From Pyricularia pennisetigena (taxonomy: Eukaryota > Ascomycota > Sordariomycetes > Magnaporthales > Pyriculariaceae): a DNA stretch of 64,000 nucleotides. Both the position numbers and the translations under genes were made by a program. Positions within the stretch are counted from its first letter, which is position 1. Each line of letters starts with the position of its first letter. The notes beneath the pieces were generated by a model that was not told the DNA's origin, made no database searches, and saw nothing but the letters and a program-made list of their open reading frames with translations. Positions 31,606-45,250 of the stretch are shown one piece after another. The stretch lies in NCBI RefSeq assembly GCF_004337985.1, contig NC_043740.1:1157080-1221079 (forward strand), in the 5' to 3' direction.

Positions 31606-33474
31606 TAGTCTCAGTGCTCAGACTAGACTCCCCTGCTTCGCAATGGGGACCGAACGCTCCATATACCTTTCAGCCACATGGCTTTTCGACCAATTGCATT
31701 GGCCGAAAAGATCGCGCTCGTTCTAGTCTGAGGACAATTTGTCGATTTTCCCCGCTTATGGCGGGTATTTGTACTGTTTTGGCACTGTATATGCACTGCA
31801 TACGTAATACCAACAGTATAAGCACTGTATATAATAAAATATTCGAATTAATAAATGAATAAAAATCGTAAAAATATAAGGTAACCTGCGTTGTTATGAA
31901 TGAATTCTTTTTATTTTTTGACGCAGGAGCCGTTGGTATATATGTCTTTCAATAATATAAATATCTAAATATTGAATATATTTTTAATTTTTAATATATA
32001 TTATTATATTTAATTCATTGTTTTGAGCAATAATATTTCATATAAATAAAGTATACTGTTATAAAACCGACTTTCAAATTTGCGTGGCGGTGGAAAGTGC
32101 ATGCGATTACCGTTTAAAATAAATATTATATTAACATTTTTTATTTAATAAATATCTTATCAAAAAACTTAATAATTCGCCCAATTGTGTATAAATTTAG
32201 AACAAACTCTAATATAGCATTAATAATATATCATTATTATTGATTCTGCCGCTGTTCAATTGGCTGCGCGCATCAAAAATGCAGCCGACTGCACTTAACG
32301 TGCGGTCGCAGGGCTTTTATAAGGCCTGTTGTTAACACCACCCCTTAAACGTTATTCAGTGAGCCTGGACCTGAAAATAAGTTTGTTTTTACATTGCGTG
32401 GCCCTAAATAAACACCCTCACTTACGTTTTATAATGTGTTTTCCAATATGGGTTAACCTCCATTGGGTAAAGTATATTGCTTGGGCTAACGAGGGGCAAT
32501 TGCTCCTTGCCACTAAGGCGCAAAATGCATGCACGCAACGGGAATTGAACTTGCGACCAATTCGGAGGTCGGCGCTACACGGGATTTCATAACCTGTTGA
32601 TTATGCCGCTGTTCAATTGGCTGCGCGCATGAAAAATGCAGCCGACTGCTCTTAACGTGCGGTCGCAGGGCTTTTATAAAACCTGTTGTTAAGAATTATG
32701 TATAAATGTTACTTAGCGTTTTTTTTACCATTTACATTTTATTAAATAATATAAAAAATATAAAAACAGTATAATTTTACCATTTTTTTAACAAAGGAAT
32801 TATAAAAACCGATATTTTAGAGCGGATTCTACGTGAGCGTTTGTATATATACGTAATTCAATCCCTGAAATTTTGGTTTTATTATCGCTAAAATTGGCAC
32901 AAATATATAAGCGTTTCGATTATAAATTTTATACAAAATTGTATATACCTTACCTATCCGCTCATTCAACGGTTTATATAATCAGGTATATATACCAAAA
33001 ATTGGTATAGAGTTATCTATACGTATACCATCCCCCCCCCCCTTGAAAAAAGTTTAAAATTAAGTTAATAAATAAAAATAATATAAAAAAATTCGAAAAT
33101 CAAAATAAAATCGAAAAAATAATACCGCCATAAGCGGATTAAGGCCCGGGCCTAGCAGATTCGCCCAATTATACATATAAAAATATAAATTAAATCGTTA
33201 TTTATATCGGTGCTAAATGTTATCTTCAATGTATAAACCGCTTATTTTTACGATTTCTTTTTTTTTTTTATAACGGAGTGTTGGTCGCCGAATTGACGAA
33301 AATACCGCCATGAGCGGCGAAAATCGACAAATTGTCCTTAGACCTGAACCAGAGCGTTTTTTGGATGGACCCACAGGTACATTGCAAAGCCGCAATTGAG
33401 CCACGAAGTGGAGCGAAGCGAACGAAGTGGATTAATTGTGGAGCTCTGGGCTTCGGGGATGAGCCCTGAGACTA
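31606..33474. mobile_element. Complete TAGTCTCAG-family element with perfect 9-bp TSD
   Basis: 1,869 bp from TAGTCTCAGTGCTCA to the inverted TGAGCCCTGAGACTA. ACCCGAATT occurs at 31597-31605 and 33475-33483. It carries the same nested inner inverted segment as other members (TCTGAGGACAATTTGTCG at about 31725, CGACAAATTGTCC at about 33325). The interior has no transposase but does carry the 89-bp direct repeats described separately. Confidence 0.88.
32247..32692. repeat. Two 89-bp direct repeats flanking a tRNA-like segment
   Basis: TGCCGCTGTTCAATTGGCTG begins at 32247 and at 32604, and each copy is 89 bp, ending GTTGTTAA. A diverged third copy lies at 27190-27277. The 268 bp between contain, on the minus strand, a tRNA-like piece with a B-box-like AGTTCAATTCC. 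The layout resembles a miniature LTR or tRNA-derived element, but no clear target duplication is visible. Confidence 0.5.
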
Positions 33475-33483
33475 ACCCGAATT

Positions 33484-34668
33484 GGGTAGCCCGCGGGTTT
33501 TCGTGCTGGGGCGATTAAAAAGGAATGATAATGAAAGGAAAACGAGTTTGTTGAAATTGGGATAAATAATTAATAAATAAAATGTGTTTTTTAATATAAC
33601 CATCGATTAACAGGCATTAAAATTAGAAATAACGCAATATAATGGAAGGGAAATTATGGTAACCATCCCAAATAATCATCCCTTCTTTTAAACCCATTAT
33701 TTTGCTCTTTACACAACCAAATTAATATCTTTTATATCCGTGTTAATATTAATAAAATTAACCTGGTCATTATGCTGCTTTATCTATTCTTTATCCTGTT
33801 TTTTTCCTCGTTTTTATAATTATTTTTACCTACATTATCAGGTAAAAGAAAGTAAAGACGAAAAGGAAGTCAAATCCGCAGACGAAAACGAAAACGAGGA
33901 ATTTGCAATAATAGTTAATTGCGGTATATATTTTCCAGCGATTTTAATTAAAGCTTTACCAGCAATTTTGCGAGGTTTTTTACCTGCAATTTTGGCAGGT
34001 AACGGAGTTTTCGCTATTTTGGAAATTTTTGGGAACCTCGATGCAAGGCGTAATGGGTTTTAACCATTAGGACCAAATAAAATCGAAGCAACGGGTAATG
34101 GGGATATAAGTTTTTTATTTTTGGGGCTAATACGGCCATAACCAACCATTTTAAGATCCTTTTAATTAAAATAATGGGTGTATATCCATTTACTTATAAT
34201 ATGTAGGATATACTTAACGAAACACAAATTTTTAATTTGGATGATGATACGGCGAACGTGGATGGCGCAGAAACTGGTAATTAAATAATATTAAAATGGT
34301 TATATAGGATGGTTATAATAAAAAGCTTTTATTTGTAAAAGAAATTACAAAAAAACATTTTACTGCTTTTTGCAAAAACTATAAAAGCGGTTAATTGGAA
34401 GCGGAAAGCATATTTATAATTTTAAATCATATCCCGTATTAAACGTTTGAAAGGAGTTTTGGGGACGAATAGTTTAGGGGTTTTTTGGTACCGCCTAATT
34501 TCGCGTAAAACAATTGCTAAAATGGATAAAATTTATTACCAAATTTAAACCGGCGATTTTGCCATTATTTGCCCAATGGTATGTCTTTCTATTCAAAAAC
34601 CTTTGTATAAATTAAGGAAAAATTTGAATTTTCTTGCCTGCAATCGAAAGGGGAATTTGGGCGCGAGG
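33484..34668. mobile_element. Unclassified AT-rich transposon relic, left part
   Basis: After the GC-rich repeat remnant, this stretch contains broken frames on the plus strand. One 107-codon frame at 33740-34063 includes a Glu/Asp/Lys-rich and Ala/Ile/Leu-repeat part. Copy C inserted at its end and duplicated CGAGG, so it continues at 42126. I do not recognise the family. Confidence 0.45.
34664..34668. repeat. Target site duplication CGAGG (left)
   Basis: CGAGG precedes the 5' LTR and is repeated at 42121-42125 after the 3' LTR. Confidence 0.9.
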
Positions 34669-36593
34669 TGTTATGGATTCGTGCCTAAGGCACGTATTAC
34701 GTAATAAGATACAAAAGCGGGTTAGGGGTAATATATAAAGGGAAGGATATTACCACGACCCGGACATACACTTTTTCCTCCCTTTTTCCCCAGCGTTAAT
34801 AATAATACCAATAAAAATATCTAACGGTTTTAAAACCGTTAATTTACCTTATAATATTTACCAACGCTCGAATTTAAATACGATAATAATTAACCCAAAA
34901 GCAGGCCCGGGAAGGGAAATTTACAATTTTTACCAAAACCTGGTCGCGAATATTACGATGCTAAAAAAACGTATTGCTTAAATACAATTGCAATTTTCGA
35001 ACGCAGGCGCGATCGCGTAAAAACAACGCCCCAAAAGGAAATTTTTACGCAAACCCCCACCGTACGACGGCGTACCGGTTACGTTTACAATTTAAAAATA
35101 AATTATTTCGTACAAATTAATACGCGACGCGGAATTTATCGGGAATTAGCGCGACTTATTCGAGTATATATAATTTAATTTTACCACGATAATATAAAAT
35201 GTCGTCCGTTTTTTTTACGAAGTAAAAGGTACGGGAAAAGGGTATAATTACGAAGATTTTATCGAATATTTGGGACGTACGTATAATAACTTTTATAAAA
35301 AAACCCAAACCTTCGCCGAATTAAAAATACTCCGAATGCGATACGGCGAATCGTTCGCACATTTTTCTACCAAATTCGAACGCTTTTTTATTACGGCCGG
35401 GGGTTTCGAATAATTGAACGAAATACGGGCCAATTATTTGCGTTTCCGGGTCGTTAACCGGATAAAAAAGGCGTCGGTAAAAAGGGGTATCGCTTCCAAT
35501 TCCTACCACGGATTTATCGCTATATACCGCTATATCGCCCAGGATTTAAAAATTATTAATTTGGATAAACGTTTTAATTAAAAACGGGACGCCCCCTTTC
35601 CAAATTCTTTATAAATAAATTTAAAAAATATAATAATAACGGGCGTATTAGCGATAAAAATTGATTAAAACCGTTATAACGTTGGTAAAAAACGAGGAAG
35701 GCGCCGATTGGATAAAAATAAAAAAAAGGATCGGGTTTTATAAATATCCGTTTAAAAATTCCAACGACGCCGTAAAATAAAAACCTATTTCCGTTGCGGG
35801 TCCGCCTTTTATTACGCCCAAAATTGCTAATTCGCACCGGTTATACGTCCAACGTTAAACGACCCCGAAAAAGGAAAAAATTAACCTTGGGTTACAATTT
35901 TAACCCAAAAAAGGCCGACGCGACGGGCCCGGACCACCCTATAATACGCTGATAAATATGGATCGGAAAAAACAATTAAAAAAATATAAATTATAATAAA
36001 TGGGCGACCATTCCTTATCCCGGTTTTAGCTAATTTAACGAAATTTATTATTAAATAAATGGATTTAAAATGCGAATATTACGCGGGTATAAACAAAAAT
36101 TGTACCGAAAAATTGGGAATAATAAAAGTCTTTTTACCATAATTCCGCCGGTTAGGCACGGTAACGGGACGAAGACGAACCAATATACGGGAAATAGGTA
36201 ATTGCGACGGGGATATTGACGGTTAATCCGCGCCGATGTTTTTTTATATAATCCCGGGATTAACGCAGGATTTATTCCTGGGATTTTTTTGGATAACCCA
36301 CCGAAAAATGGTATTTAACCCAAATTAAAAAATATTAAAAATAAGGTCCGTTAAAGGGTTATTCGTGCAAAAACTGTTCCTGCGTCCGAAAAATAGGAAA
36401 TTTACGGTGGTTATAAGCAACGTATTCCGGGCCGCGGCCCGAAAAATAAAAAAAAATACGAACGAATAAATGGAATTCGTTTTTATTTCGTTACGAAATA
36501 TAACCCGGGTCCTAACCCTGTCGGCGGTAAATAAAAACGACGTAAAACCCCCGGCGACGTTACCCGTAAAATTAAAAAATTTTAAAAACCTAT

Positions 36594-37489
36594 TTAACGA
36601 TGGTAAAATTTCGGTTTTACCCCCGTATAAAAACGAATTGGATTATTATATCCGGATTTAAAAGGATAACGACGGTAAATCCCCGCCGTTACCATAAAAC
36701 CGGTTATATTATATACCGCGCAATTAATTATTGGAATTGCGGCGATAAATAATCGATATAATAAATAAAAAATAAATCCGAATAAACGCGTCGTTAACCG
36801 CAACCCCGGTCCTAATAGTCCGGAAAATTTTTGGAAAATGGCGTTTATACGTCGATTATAAAATATTAAACGTTATTACAATATAGGACCGGTATTTTTT
36901 ACTATTAATTGAAAAAGTATTCCGCTTTCTATCCGGAATAAAATGGTTTATTAAAATAAACGTACGCGTAATTTGCCATAAATTACGCGTGGCCGAAAAG
37001 GATAAATATTTTACAATTTTTCGTATAAATTTCGGATTATTCGAATAATTAATATATTTATTCGGATTAACGGGCGCCCCGGCCACATTCCAACGATATA
37101 TTAACGGCGTCCTCGGGAATATATTGGATAATTATAAATTAATATATTTGGACGATATTTTAATTTATACGTCCGGTTCCAAAACGGATTATTGGCGGAA
37201 AATTACCTATATTTTGGGAAAATTAAAAAAAGCGGGCTTAAATTCGGATTTCGATAAAAACGCGTTCGCAACTATTTCTATTAAGTATTTAGGGCTTATT
37301 ATATACGCCAATATAAACGTGGAAACCGATCCGGAAAAATTACGCGCGATCCGGAAATGGGAAACCCCGACGAGGTTACGAAAATTGCGCGGTTTTTTAG
37401 GATTCGCAAGTTTTTACCGGGATTTTATAAACGGGTATTCGGGTTTAACGGCGCTTTTATTTCGATTTATTAAAAAAAATACCGTTTAA
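36594..37489 (+). pseudogene. Reverse transcriptase part of copy C pol
   Basis: Readable pieces include LPPYKNELDYYIRI, LTGAPATFQRYING, LIYLDDILIYTSGSKTDYW and LRGFLGFASFYRDFINGYSG. The catalytic Asp-Asp pair is intact in this copy (plus frame 37124-37489, 121 codons), but stops precede and follow it. Confidence 0.8.
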
Positions 37490-39210
37490 ATAAACGCCGG
37501 AAAAAAACGTTATTTTTAAAATATTTAAACAAATATTTTTGCAAGCGCCAATATTGGCCCAATAAAGCGACGAAGCGGAAACGAAAATAAAAACGGACTA
37601 TTCCGGCGCAATTATCGGGGGGGTATTGGTATAAAAAAAAGGACGGGTTATAAAAACCGATAATATTCCATTCCGTTAAATTAACGACGGCCTAACGTAA
37701 TTATACCATTTACGATAAAAAATTGCTCGCGGTCGTCCATTATTTGCAAATATAGGAAACGGAATTACGCAATATCCGTTTTCCTTTTACTATTTTTACG
37801 GATTATAAAACGTTCGAATATTTTACAAAACCGAAGGTGGTATTGGAACGGTAAATGCGGTAAACCGAGGTTTTATCCAAATTTAATTACGTTTTAAAAT
37901 ACCGACCAGGGAAACACGCGACAATCCCCGACGCGTTATCGAAACGGGAGCAGGACGAAATTAACGAAAAAAAACGACAAGGTTACGCCCAATACCCAAT
38001 ATAATTATAATCGGTACTTTTTAAATATTATTATAAAATATATTACCGGCGGTCCCGGAAGGAATATTTATTTTTTAATAACTTTATATAAGACGATTTT
38101 GGAATAAAATAATGGAAAAAAACCCGGTATACGCCCACAAACGTAACGCGGTTTAATAAAATATAAAACGATTCCCACCCGAAACCGAAACGATAATATA
38201 AACAACGGATTATTTAATAAACGTTTCCGGCACGTTATTATATAAAAACCGTTTTTAATTACCCAATTGGGAATTTTTAACCACGGCAATTTTGCAACAA
38301 ACCCACGAATCCCCAATAATTAGTTATTACGGTAAGGATAGCATATTTACAATCCTGGTTCGAAATTATTATTAGGACGGGAGAGCTGAATATATCCGAC
38401 GATTCGTACGCAACTACAATATATACCGCAGGATAAAACCATTAAAACGACGCAAATAAAAACTATTATAAATTTACTCATACCGGACAGGTTTTGGAAA
38501 CAAATTTCCATCGATTTTATCACGGAGTTCCCAGGTAATAATACGGACGCGCCGCGTTATATAATGGTTACAATTAATAAATCTTCCAAATATATCCAAT
38601 TAAAAGCGATAAATTCGATAAAAGCCGAAATTTGCGCCGCAAAATTCGTTTCCACTTGGTGGCGGTTTAAAAGCTTTTTTAACGCGATTATATCGGACCG
38701 GGGGTCGGATTAAGTAAAAAGTTTTTAGTCGGAATTGTACCGATAAATAGGAATTTTACATTTATTATCGACGTTTTACCATTTAAAAACGGACGGGGGT
38801 ACGGAACGGATTAATTAGGAAATGCAATATTATTTAAAAGTTTTCGTGGTATTAAATTAAATAAATTAATCCGGATATTTACCCGCCGTTTAATTAACGG
38901 TAAATAATAAAAATTCGTTAACCACGGGAATTAATCCTAATAAATTATTATTAAAATAGAAAATAAACGCGGTCCCGGTAATATCGGTAAACGGACGACC
39001 GGGTTCCACGTCCAAAAATCGCGCGAATTGGTTTCTACAACATTTTAAAAACGGTATAAACGTGGCCCACGCCGTTTTAATTTATACATAATAACGCCAA
39101 AAAAACGCAAATAAAATACGGAAACCAGCGGACCTTTTTAAAATAAAAGATAAAATTTTTTTAATTTACGGAACGTTAAAATTAATCGCCCGAAAAAAAG
39201 ATTTAATCTT

Positions 39211-39567
39211 GTGGCGAGTAAATACACGATCGTGGCGATTTTTATACCATTAACGGCTACGTTAAACGTCCCGAAAAAAATTTACCCCATTTTTTACGTG
39301 GAATTGATCGAAAAAACCGCGGACGACCTATTACCGTCCCAAATTCGTACCGATATTAAACCCGGCCCGTTATTAATTTTATCCGATTTAAATAAAAAAA
39401 CCGCGGAAAAATGGGTAATAAAAAAAAATTTGGCCGCGAAAAATATAGTGGGAAAAGGACGTAAACACAGAATTTTGGTAAAATGGAAAAAGTACGACGA
39501 ACCCACGTGGGAAAATTTGGTAACGGTGGAAAATGTACGGGTATTGGACGAATTCGAAATAAAATAA
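39211..39567 (+). pseudogene. Chromodomain end of copy C pol
   Basis: A 118-codon open frame ending in a chromodomain: KWVIKKNLAAKNI, HRILVKWKKYDEPTWENLVT and DEFEIK. It forms the C-terminus of integrase, which in chromoviruses helps direct integration to particular chromatin. The frame is open but detached from the upstream pol by stops. Confidence 0.75.
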
Positions 39568-42125
39568 AAACCGGCCCAAATAAATAATAACCTAATATCG
39601 AAACGACGTTAACAATTAAATATTTAACCGGACCAAAAACCTGCTATAATTAATTAAAAAGTCGACATTTCCCCGGGAAAAAACCGACGCGGTAAACCTA
39701 AAATAAATATTGGTTTAATTAAACGTACCGTAAAAAAATACGCTAAATTAAACCTTTTACCGGGGCGAAATGCAATAAAAATAAACCGACGATTATATAA
39801 AACACGCCTATTTTTGGGGCGACGTAACTGTATCCCACCCACCCAGTTTTTAAATTAAATTAACGTATATAAAACGAAATTATAATTTTACGCGGCGATA
39901 AAATATTAATCAAAAACCGAATTATACGTTTCCGATTTATTATTTAGGTTTCCTACCTTTTTATTTTTTTTTTATTTTAACGTCCTTTTTTTTATTTTAA
40001 CGTCCTTTTTTTTATTTTAACGTCCTTTTTTTTATTTTATTATTTTCCGCGTCGTTTTTAAAAACCGGGAATTCCTATTATTTAACGAATTGGTTAATTT
40101 CCCGCAATAAAACGGTATAACGTCGGGCAATATTTTCGATTAAAAAAAATTTACGACGGGACCTTCTAAAAAACGGGTTTTTGCCTATATTACGATTAAA
40201 AATACGAGGGCGCGACGAAATAGGAGTACGGGGGCGCGAAAAATTAAATATATACCGAATCGGGGTACGAGTAAAACGAAATACGACGGGGTAACGCGAA
40301 AAAAGAGTTTCGAAACGTCGACGGGGCGTGGTAATAATAAAAACGAAAAAACGTGGGGAATACGCGGGGCGAAATTGGCGTATAAAAACAGCGGGGGAAA
40401 GCGTTAAAACGGTAGTTAAAGCAACGAAAATATTATTATTTCGGCGCGTTTCCTGCAAATTTCTTTTATAACGCGACGTTTTACGTTTTTAAAAAATTTA
40501 AAAATTAATAACGTTATCGAAACAATTGTATATTAAAAAAATTAAACGCATTTCCAGGTAAATAAAGCCGCGTGCAAAAATTTGTACCAATTAACGGTTA
40601 CGACTACCGCCGCTACGAAAAAAGGTATTAGATGTAATAGCAAAAATAATAGTTTTTATAAAAATCGTCGCGGCCCCGGAATTGGCCATTTTATTTTATA
40701 CGTCCTAATAAACGCGGACCCAATTAGTATACGCGGTAAAAAAGTTTCGAAATAGCACGGTATTTTTACCAGGGATTTTTTTACTATTTATAACGGTGCT
40801 TTTAATTAAAAGTTGGACGATATAACGATTATTATAGGTCGTGGTTTTTAATTTTCGTGAACGGCGGCGAAAAATAAATTTAAAAACGTAAACGGTTTCG
40901 CTGTAATAATAATACGATTTTTTGTGTCGTAATATCGTTGGTAATTAATACCGTCGGGGGTAAAACCATATTTTTGAACCCCATTAGTTTTGGACGTTTT
41001 TATACAAAAAACGCAAAAAATAAACACATTTTCCGGAACGGTATATTCGTCGTTATTTAAATTACCCTGGAGCTCCGCGGTACCGACAGCGCGACGAAAA
41101 CGTTACAAATATAAATTAACAATACCATTTAATCGGTATTTAATTAATACAATTTACAAATAGGCGACCGTTATCATTGTACGACGAAAATAATTAATTA
41201 TTGCGGTAAGGAGGCCGGCTATTTCCACCACGGGTACTGGTTTATCCAGGCGTTATTTATAGTACGATTAAGGAAATAAAGGCCCGGAATATAATAACGG
41301 CGAACTGGTAACGACGAATAACGATATAAATAATAAATAAAAACGAACAGGAAGCGAAAATAGACGAAAAAAAGTAATATAAACAAAAAATAAAATAATA
41401 GGAAAATGGGAAAAAATCGATAAAATGGTAAAGAAAGGAGGAAACGGGGACGAAAAAAATTCGAATAAAGGAAAACTTGGAAAGTAAAAAAAACCAGGAC
41501 GATGACGCGGGAAAAATGCGAAAAGCAAAGACCGTAATTATTCCGGGAAATAAATTATACTAATAAATAAACAAACCTATACCGTTGAAAATAAAATAAA
41601 AATAAACCGCGATAACCACCCGTAAACGGTAAATACGATAAAAAAACCACAATATAATCGCAATTAAAAACGGGAGGATAAAATTCGACTACGGATTTAT
41701 ATTACCCAAAATTAAAAAAAGGCGAATTACGTTAACCGCCCGTAAAACGGAACCGGGGATAAAAAACCCGCGATATAACCGCGGCCGAAAATAAAAGGGT
41801 AAAACCCGACCACGGGTTTATACCGCCCGGAATAATAGACGGGTAAATTATAATAAGGTACGCGCCCGTTGGATTGCTTTTATATTTCCAAATAGGGATT
41901 ATACCCGACAAAGGACGGGCGAATACGGGTTATATTATAGATTCGTGCCTAAAGCACGTATTACGTAATAAAATATAAAAGCGGGTTAGGGATAATATAT
42001 AAAGGGAAGGATATTACCACGACCCGGACATTCACCTTTTCCTCCCTTCTTCCCCAGCGTTAGTAATAATACCAACAAGGATACTTAACGGTCTTAAGGC
42101 CGTTGGCTTACCCTATAACACGAGG

Positions 42126-45100
42126 AGCCATTTTAACCAAATTAATTGAGAACAGCCTGGCGATAAATCTTTTAATCAAAAAAAAGAATGGTTACGAAAA
42201 ATACTTACAGGTAATGCGAATAACGGATAAAGAAGAATAAAAAACAGAAAAAAGATTGGTGCGGATAAATGGTCAGGTTAAAAACCGAAATGTTTTTGGC
42301 AATTGCGAAAAAGTGAATAAAGGCGGAGTGTAATTTGATTTAAACCTAATTAGGCTTAGGGTGGAAAACTTTTATCGACGGCGCTAAGCCGAATTGGGTA
42401 AAGCGCCAAAAGATTGAAGGTGGGATAGCCAAACTGGGAATCCAAACGTAGAAATTTTTTCGTTTTATTAAATTTATCAAATTTATTAGAGCAACAAAAG
42501 TTTAAAATTTAAACCGAATTTTCAACTTCAAAATTTAATTACAATTTTGACATATTTGGAACAATTAATTATCTTGAAATATGGCTATTATTTACAAATA
42601 TGGATGAACATTGTCATTCTAAACAATGTATTTCAGTTTTAATTTGAAAATTAACAATTTTCAACGCCCAAATGCAAAAGCGACGAAAAAATAGGACGGA
42701 AAGCCCAGAATTTGCGCGATCGCGATAAAAGGCTGAAAACGCAAGCAAAAAATGACGACGAATTTAAATTAGCAGTAAACCGCGCACGCAAACGTTTTAA
42801 CACCGCATTATTTCGTTAAAAGTCCAAATTTTGGAGCGAATATCAAACCTTTTCGTTTACTAAATTCGTATAAAAGCAAATGGAAAATGAATTTAAGATT
42901 GATTTTATTGCTAAATAGTGAATAATTATTATATATAACCTTTTTATTGCCAAAATAATATGGTAACCATTTAATGTAACCATGCAGGAAATTTCAAAAC
43001 CAATATTAGCAAAATTTGCAATTTAATTTCAGTTTAAAATCCCGCACGCTTACGCCAATCGTCGACGAAAATTGGGAAAATATGGACGATTTGGATAATT
43101 TGGAGGAAGTTTTTAAAACGTTTTTTCAAATTCCCATTAAAAAAAGCCGGATTTAAAATGCAAAAATGGGAAAAGATGGTTGTTGTATTATTATTTAAAT
43201 AATACTCTTACCAAAATAATACGGGTTGATTTGTCCGCCAAATTTTCCACAGGTTTGGAAAAAGTGTTTGACCTGAAAATTCTTTTAAATTTGGTAGTAT
43301 AATACGCCAAATCCACTACAAAATCGCGCATTTTGGGAAAACGGCCAATTTTAGTTAAACCAAAATAGCTAAATTGGTAAATTATGGATGGTTATATAAA
43401 ATGGTTATTTGAATATACGGTTCACAATTTCAAATATTGCGTAATTTATTTTACTATATAGTATATCGATATTAGTATTCCTTAGTAGCCCATATGGTTA
43501 CCAAGGTCCATTATTGGGCGAAAAATATTGCGGTTAATAATTTTAATATTAGTTAAATATACCAGTTATCTCAAGTTAAAACCAAATAAATTTTACAAAA
43601 TTTAATTTTCCCAAATAAAATAATCATTAATTATTTTTACCGGGCGATGTATTTAACGTTTATATAATTTTTTATTTTGGTTAAAGCAACCTTTTTACCC
43701 GTTTTTATTTGTTTTAGCGTACCCAAACCTTTAATTGTTAATTATAATTACATTAAAGCTACCGGTTTATTCCGCGTCCAAAAATCGTACAGGGTTTTTA
43801 ATCGCAATATCCCTATCCAACGCATTTAGGCTGAATAGGCCCCCTATAAAATTTATGCAAATATGCTAAATAAATTAATTCGCACCATTTGCCGAAAAAT
43901 AGTTTAAAAAAATGTGGAAAAATCGGTTATGCTCCCATTTACTGCGAATAATTGGGTTGGGGTACCTAATTACCCAAAGGTACCTAAACGTTAGGTAAAA
44001 AAGCTATAAGTGCTTATTTTAAACCCAATTCATAGTAAAATGCTTAAGGAGTTTAATTGGGATCATTTACCTGCTATTTAACTTATATACGGGGAATAAT
44101 TGCGAATTTTAATTGTATATTTTACGGTGGTTTTAACAGTTAAAACTTATAGTTGCGCAAATTTTGTTTAAATTTAATTAACGTAATAAATTTCCAATTC
44201 AGTAAAAATATAATTCAAAAAAGATTTTCAAACGGTCAATTAAATTTTATATTTAAATATTTTAAAAACAAGTTTTATAACGTATTGCTTTTAATATTAA
44301 ACGAGCCAATTATATAGTTTTCGAGGATATTATAGCCCGTTTTGCATAAATAGCATTAAAGTTTAAAACAGTAAATAATTGGACCAAAAACATTTCCGCC
44401 GCTTTTTGCAGTGCCATTAAAGCCCTTTTTTGTATTTGCAACATAATATAAGGCGCAATTATGGGTATTTAATTTTTAACCCAACGCTGAAAGCTGATGT
44501 TGGGGATTAAAAGGCTTATACGGGATTGCAATCGGCGGATTTCCTTTAGCGCAATTATTATAACCAGGTATTAAGATATAACTATCCAAAATAACCAATT
44601 ATATTTCTTATTCCATGGTTTAAGCCATTTTACGCGAATATTTTTCTATTATCCATTATCTTATACCCGCGTGTTAAATCTTCCGGTATTTCGATTTAAT
44701 GGTTTACCCCCAGTTGTCTTTTGTGCGGTTTTTTTAATTCTCCCTCCTTTTATTTGTAAATAATTCTTTTGGGTGAAGAATAGGTGAAGGTGTTCTGGAA
44801 GCTTCCCGTAATCGTTAAAGCAGTTCGGGGTTTGTTTGTTCAAAAAGATATAAAGGTACGGAATGGGCTCGACGTGAGTTAACCGGAAATCTACAAATTG
44901 TTAATTTAAATATCCGTTAATTAAAAGAAATGCTTACTTATTATATGGCAGTATTTGGTCTAATTTGGGAGAACTAGGAACTTGTCGACGTTCTTTTTTG
45001 TTTTATTTTTGCTATATTTACATAAGCAACACCTGGGGACAAATAATGATGCAAAAAAGAAAAAAAACCGATTGGGCAGTACAAATTTTCAACCCAAGAT

Positions 45101-45240
45101 TTAACCGATATTTCCCCGTTATCGATTATTCAAAATTACACTGCTTAATTAAACGGGTAAATCAAATACAATCCCACTTTTTCCACAATTTCAAAACAAT
45201 AACGAAAAATCTTTTTCTTTTTTTTTTAAACCTTTAACCA
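42126..45240. mobile_element. Unclassified AT-rich transposon relic, right part
   Basis: Continuation of 33484-34668 beyond copy C. Short protein-like pieces on the plus strand (for example a Lys/Arg-rich stretch at 42660-42900) are broken by stops. The motif family TGGTTATATARRATGGTTAT recurs at 34293, 43383 and, inverted, 45908-45945. No intact gene is visible. Confidence 0.4.
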
Positions 45241-45250
45241 CATTATCGTA

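Larger units (their letters stand above)
34669..42120 (+). mobile_element. Chromovirus copy C: full-length Ty3/gypsy retrotransposon, RIP-dead
   Basis: This 7,452-bp element has LTRs at 34669-34856 and 41933-42120 (188 bp each) and a CGAGG duplication. It is collinear with copy A. Gag lies at about 34885-35884. The RT has LIYLDDILIYT at about 37140. Integrase lies at about 38290-39080. The chromodomain lies in the open frame 39211-39567, and the accessory region at 39570-41932. The 337-bp shorter length is explained largely by having two rather than five 120-bp units. It is disrupted by many RIP-type stops. Confidence 0.92.
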
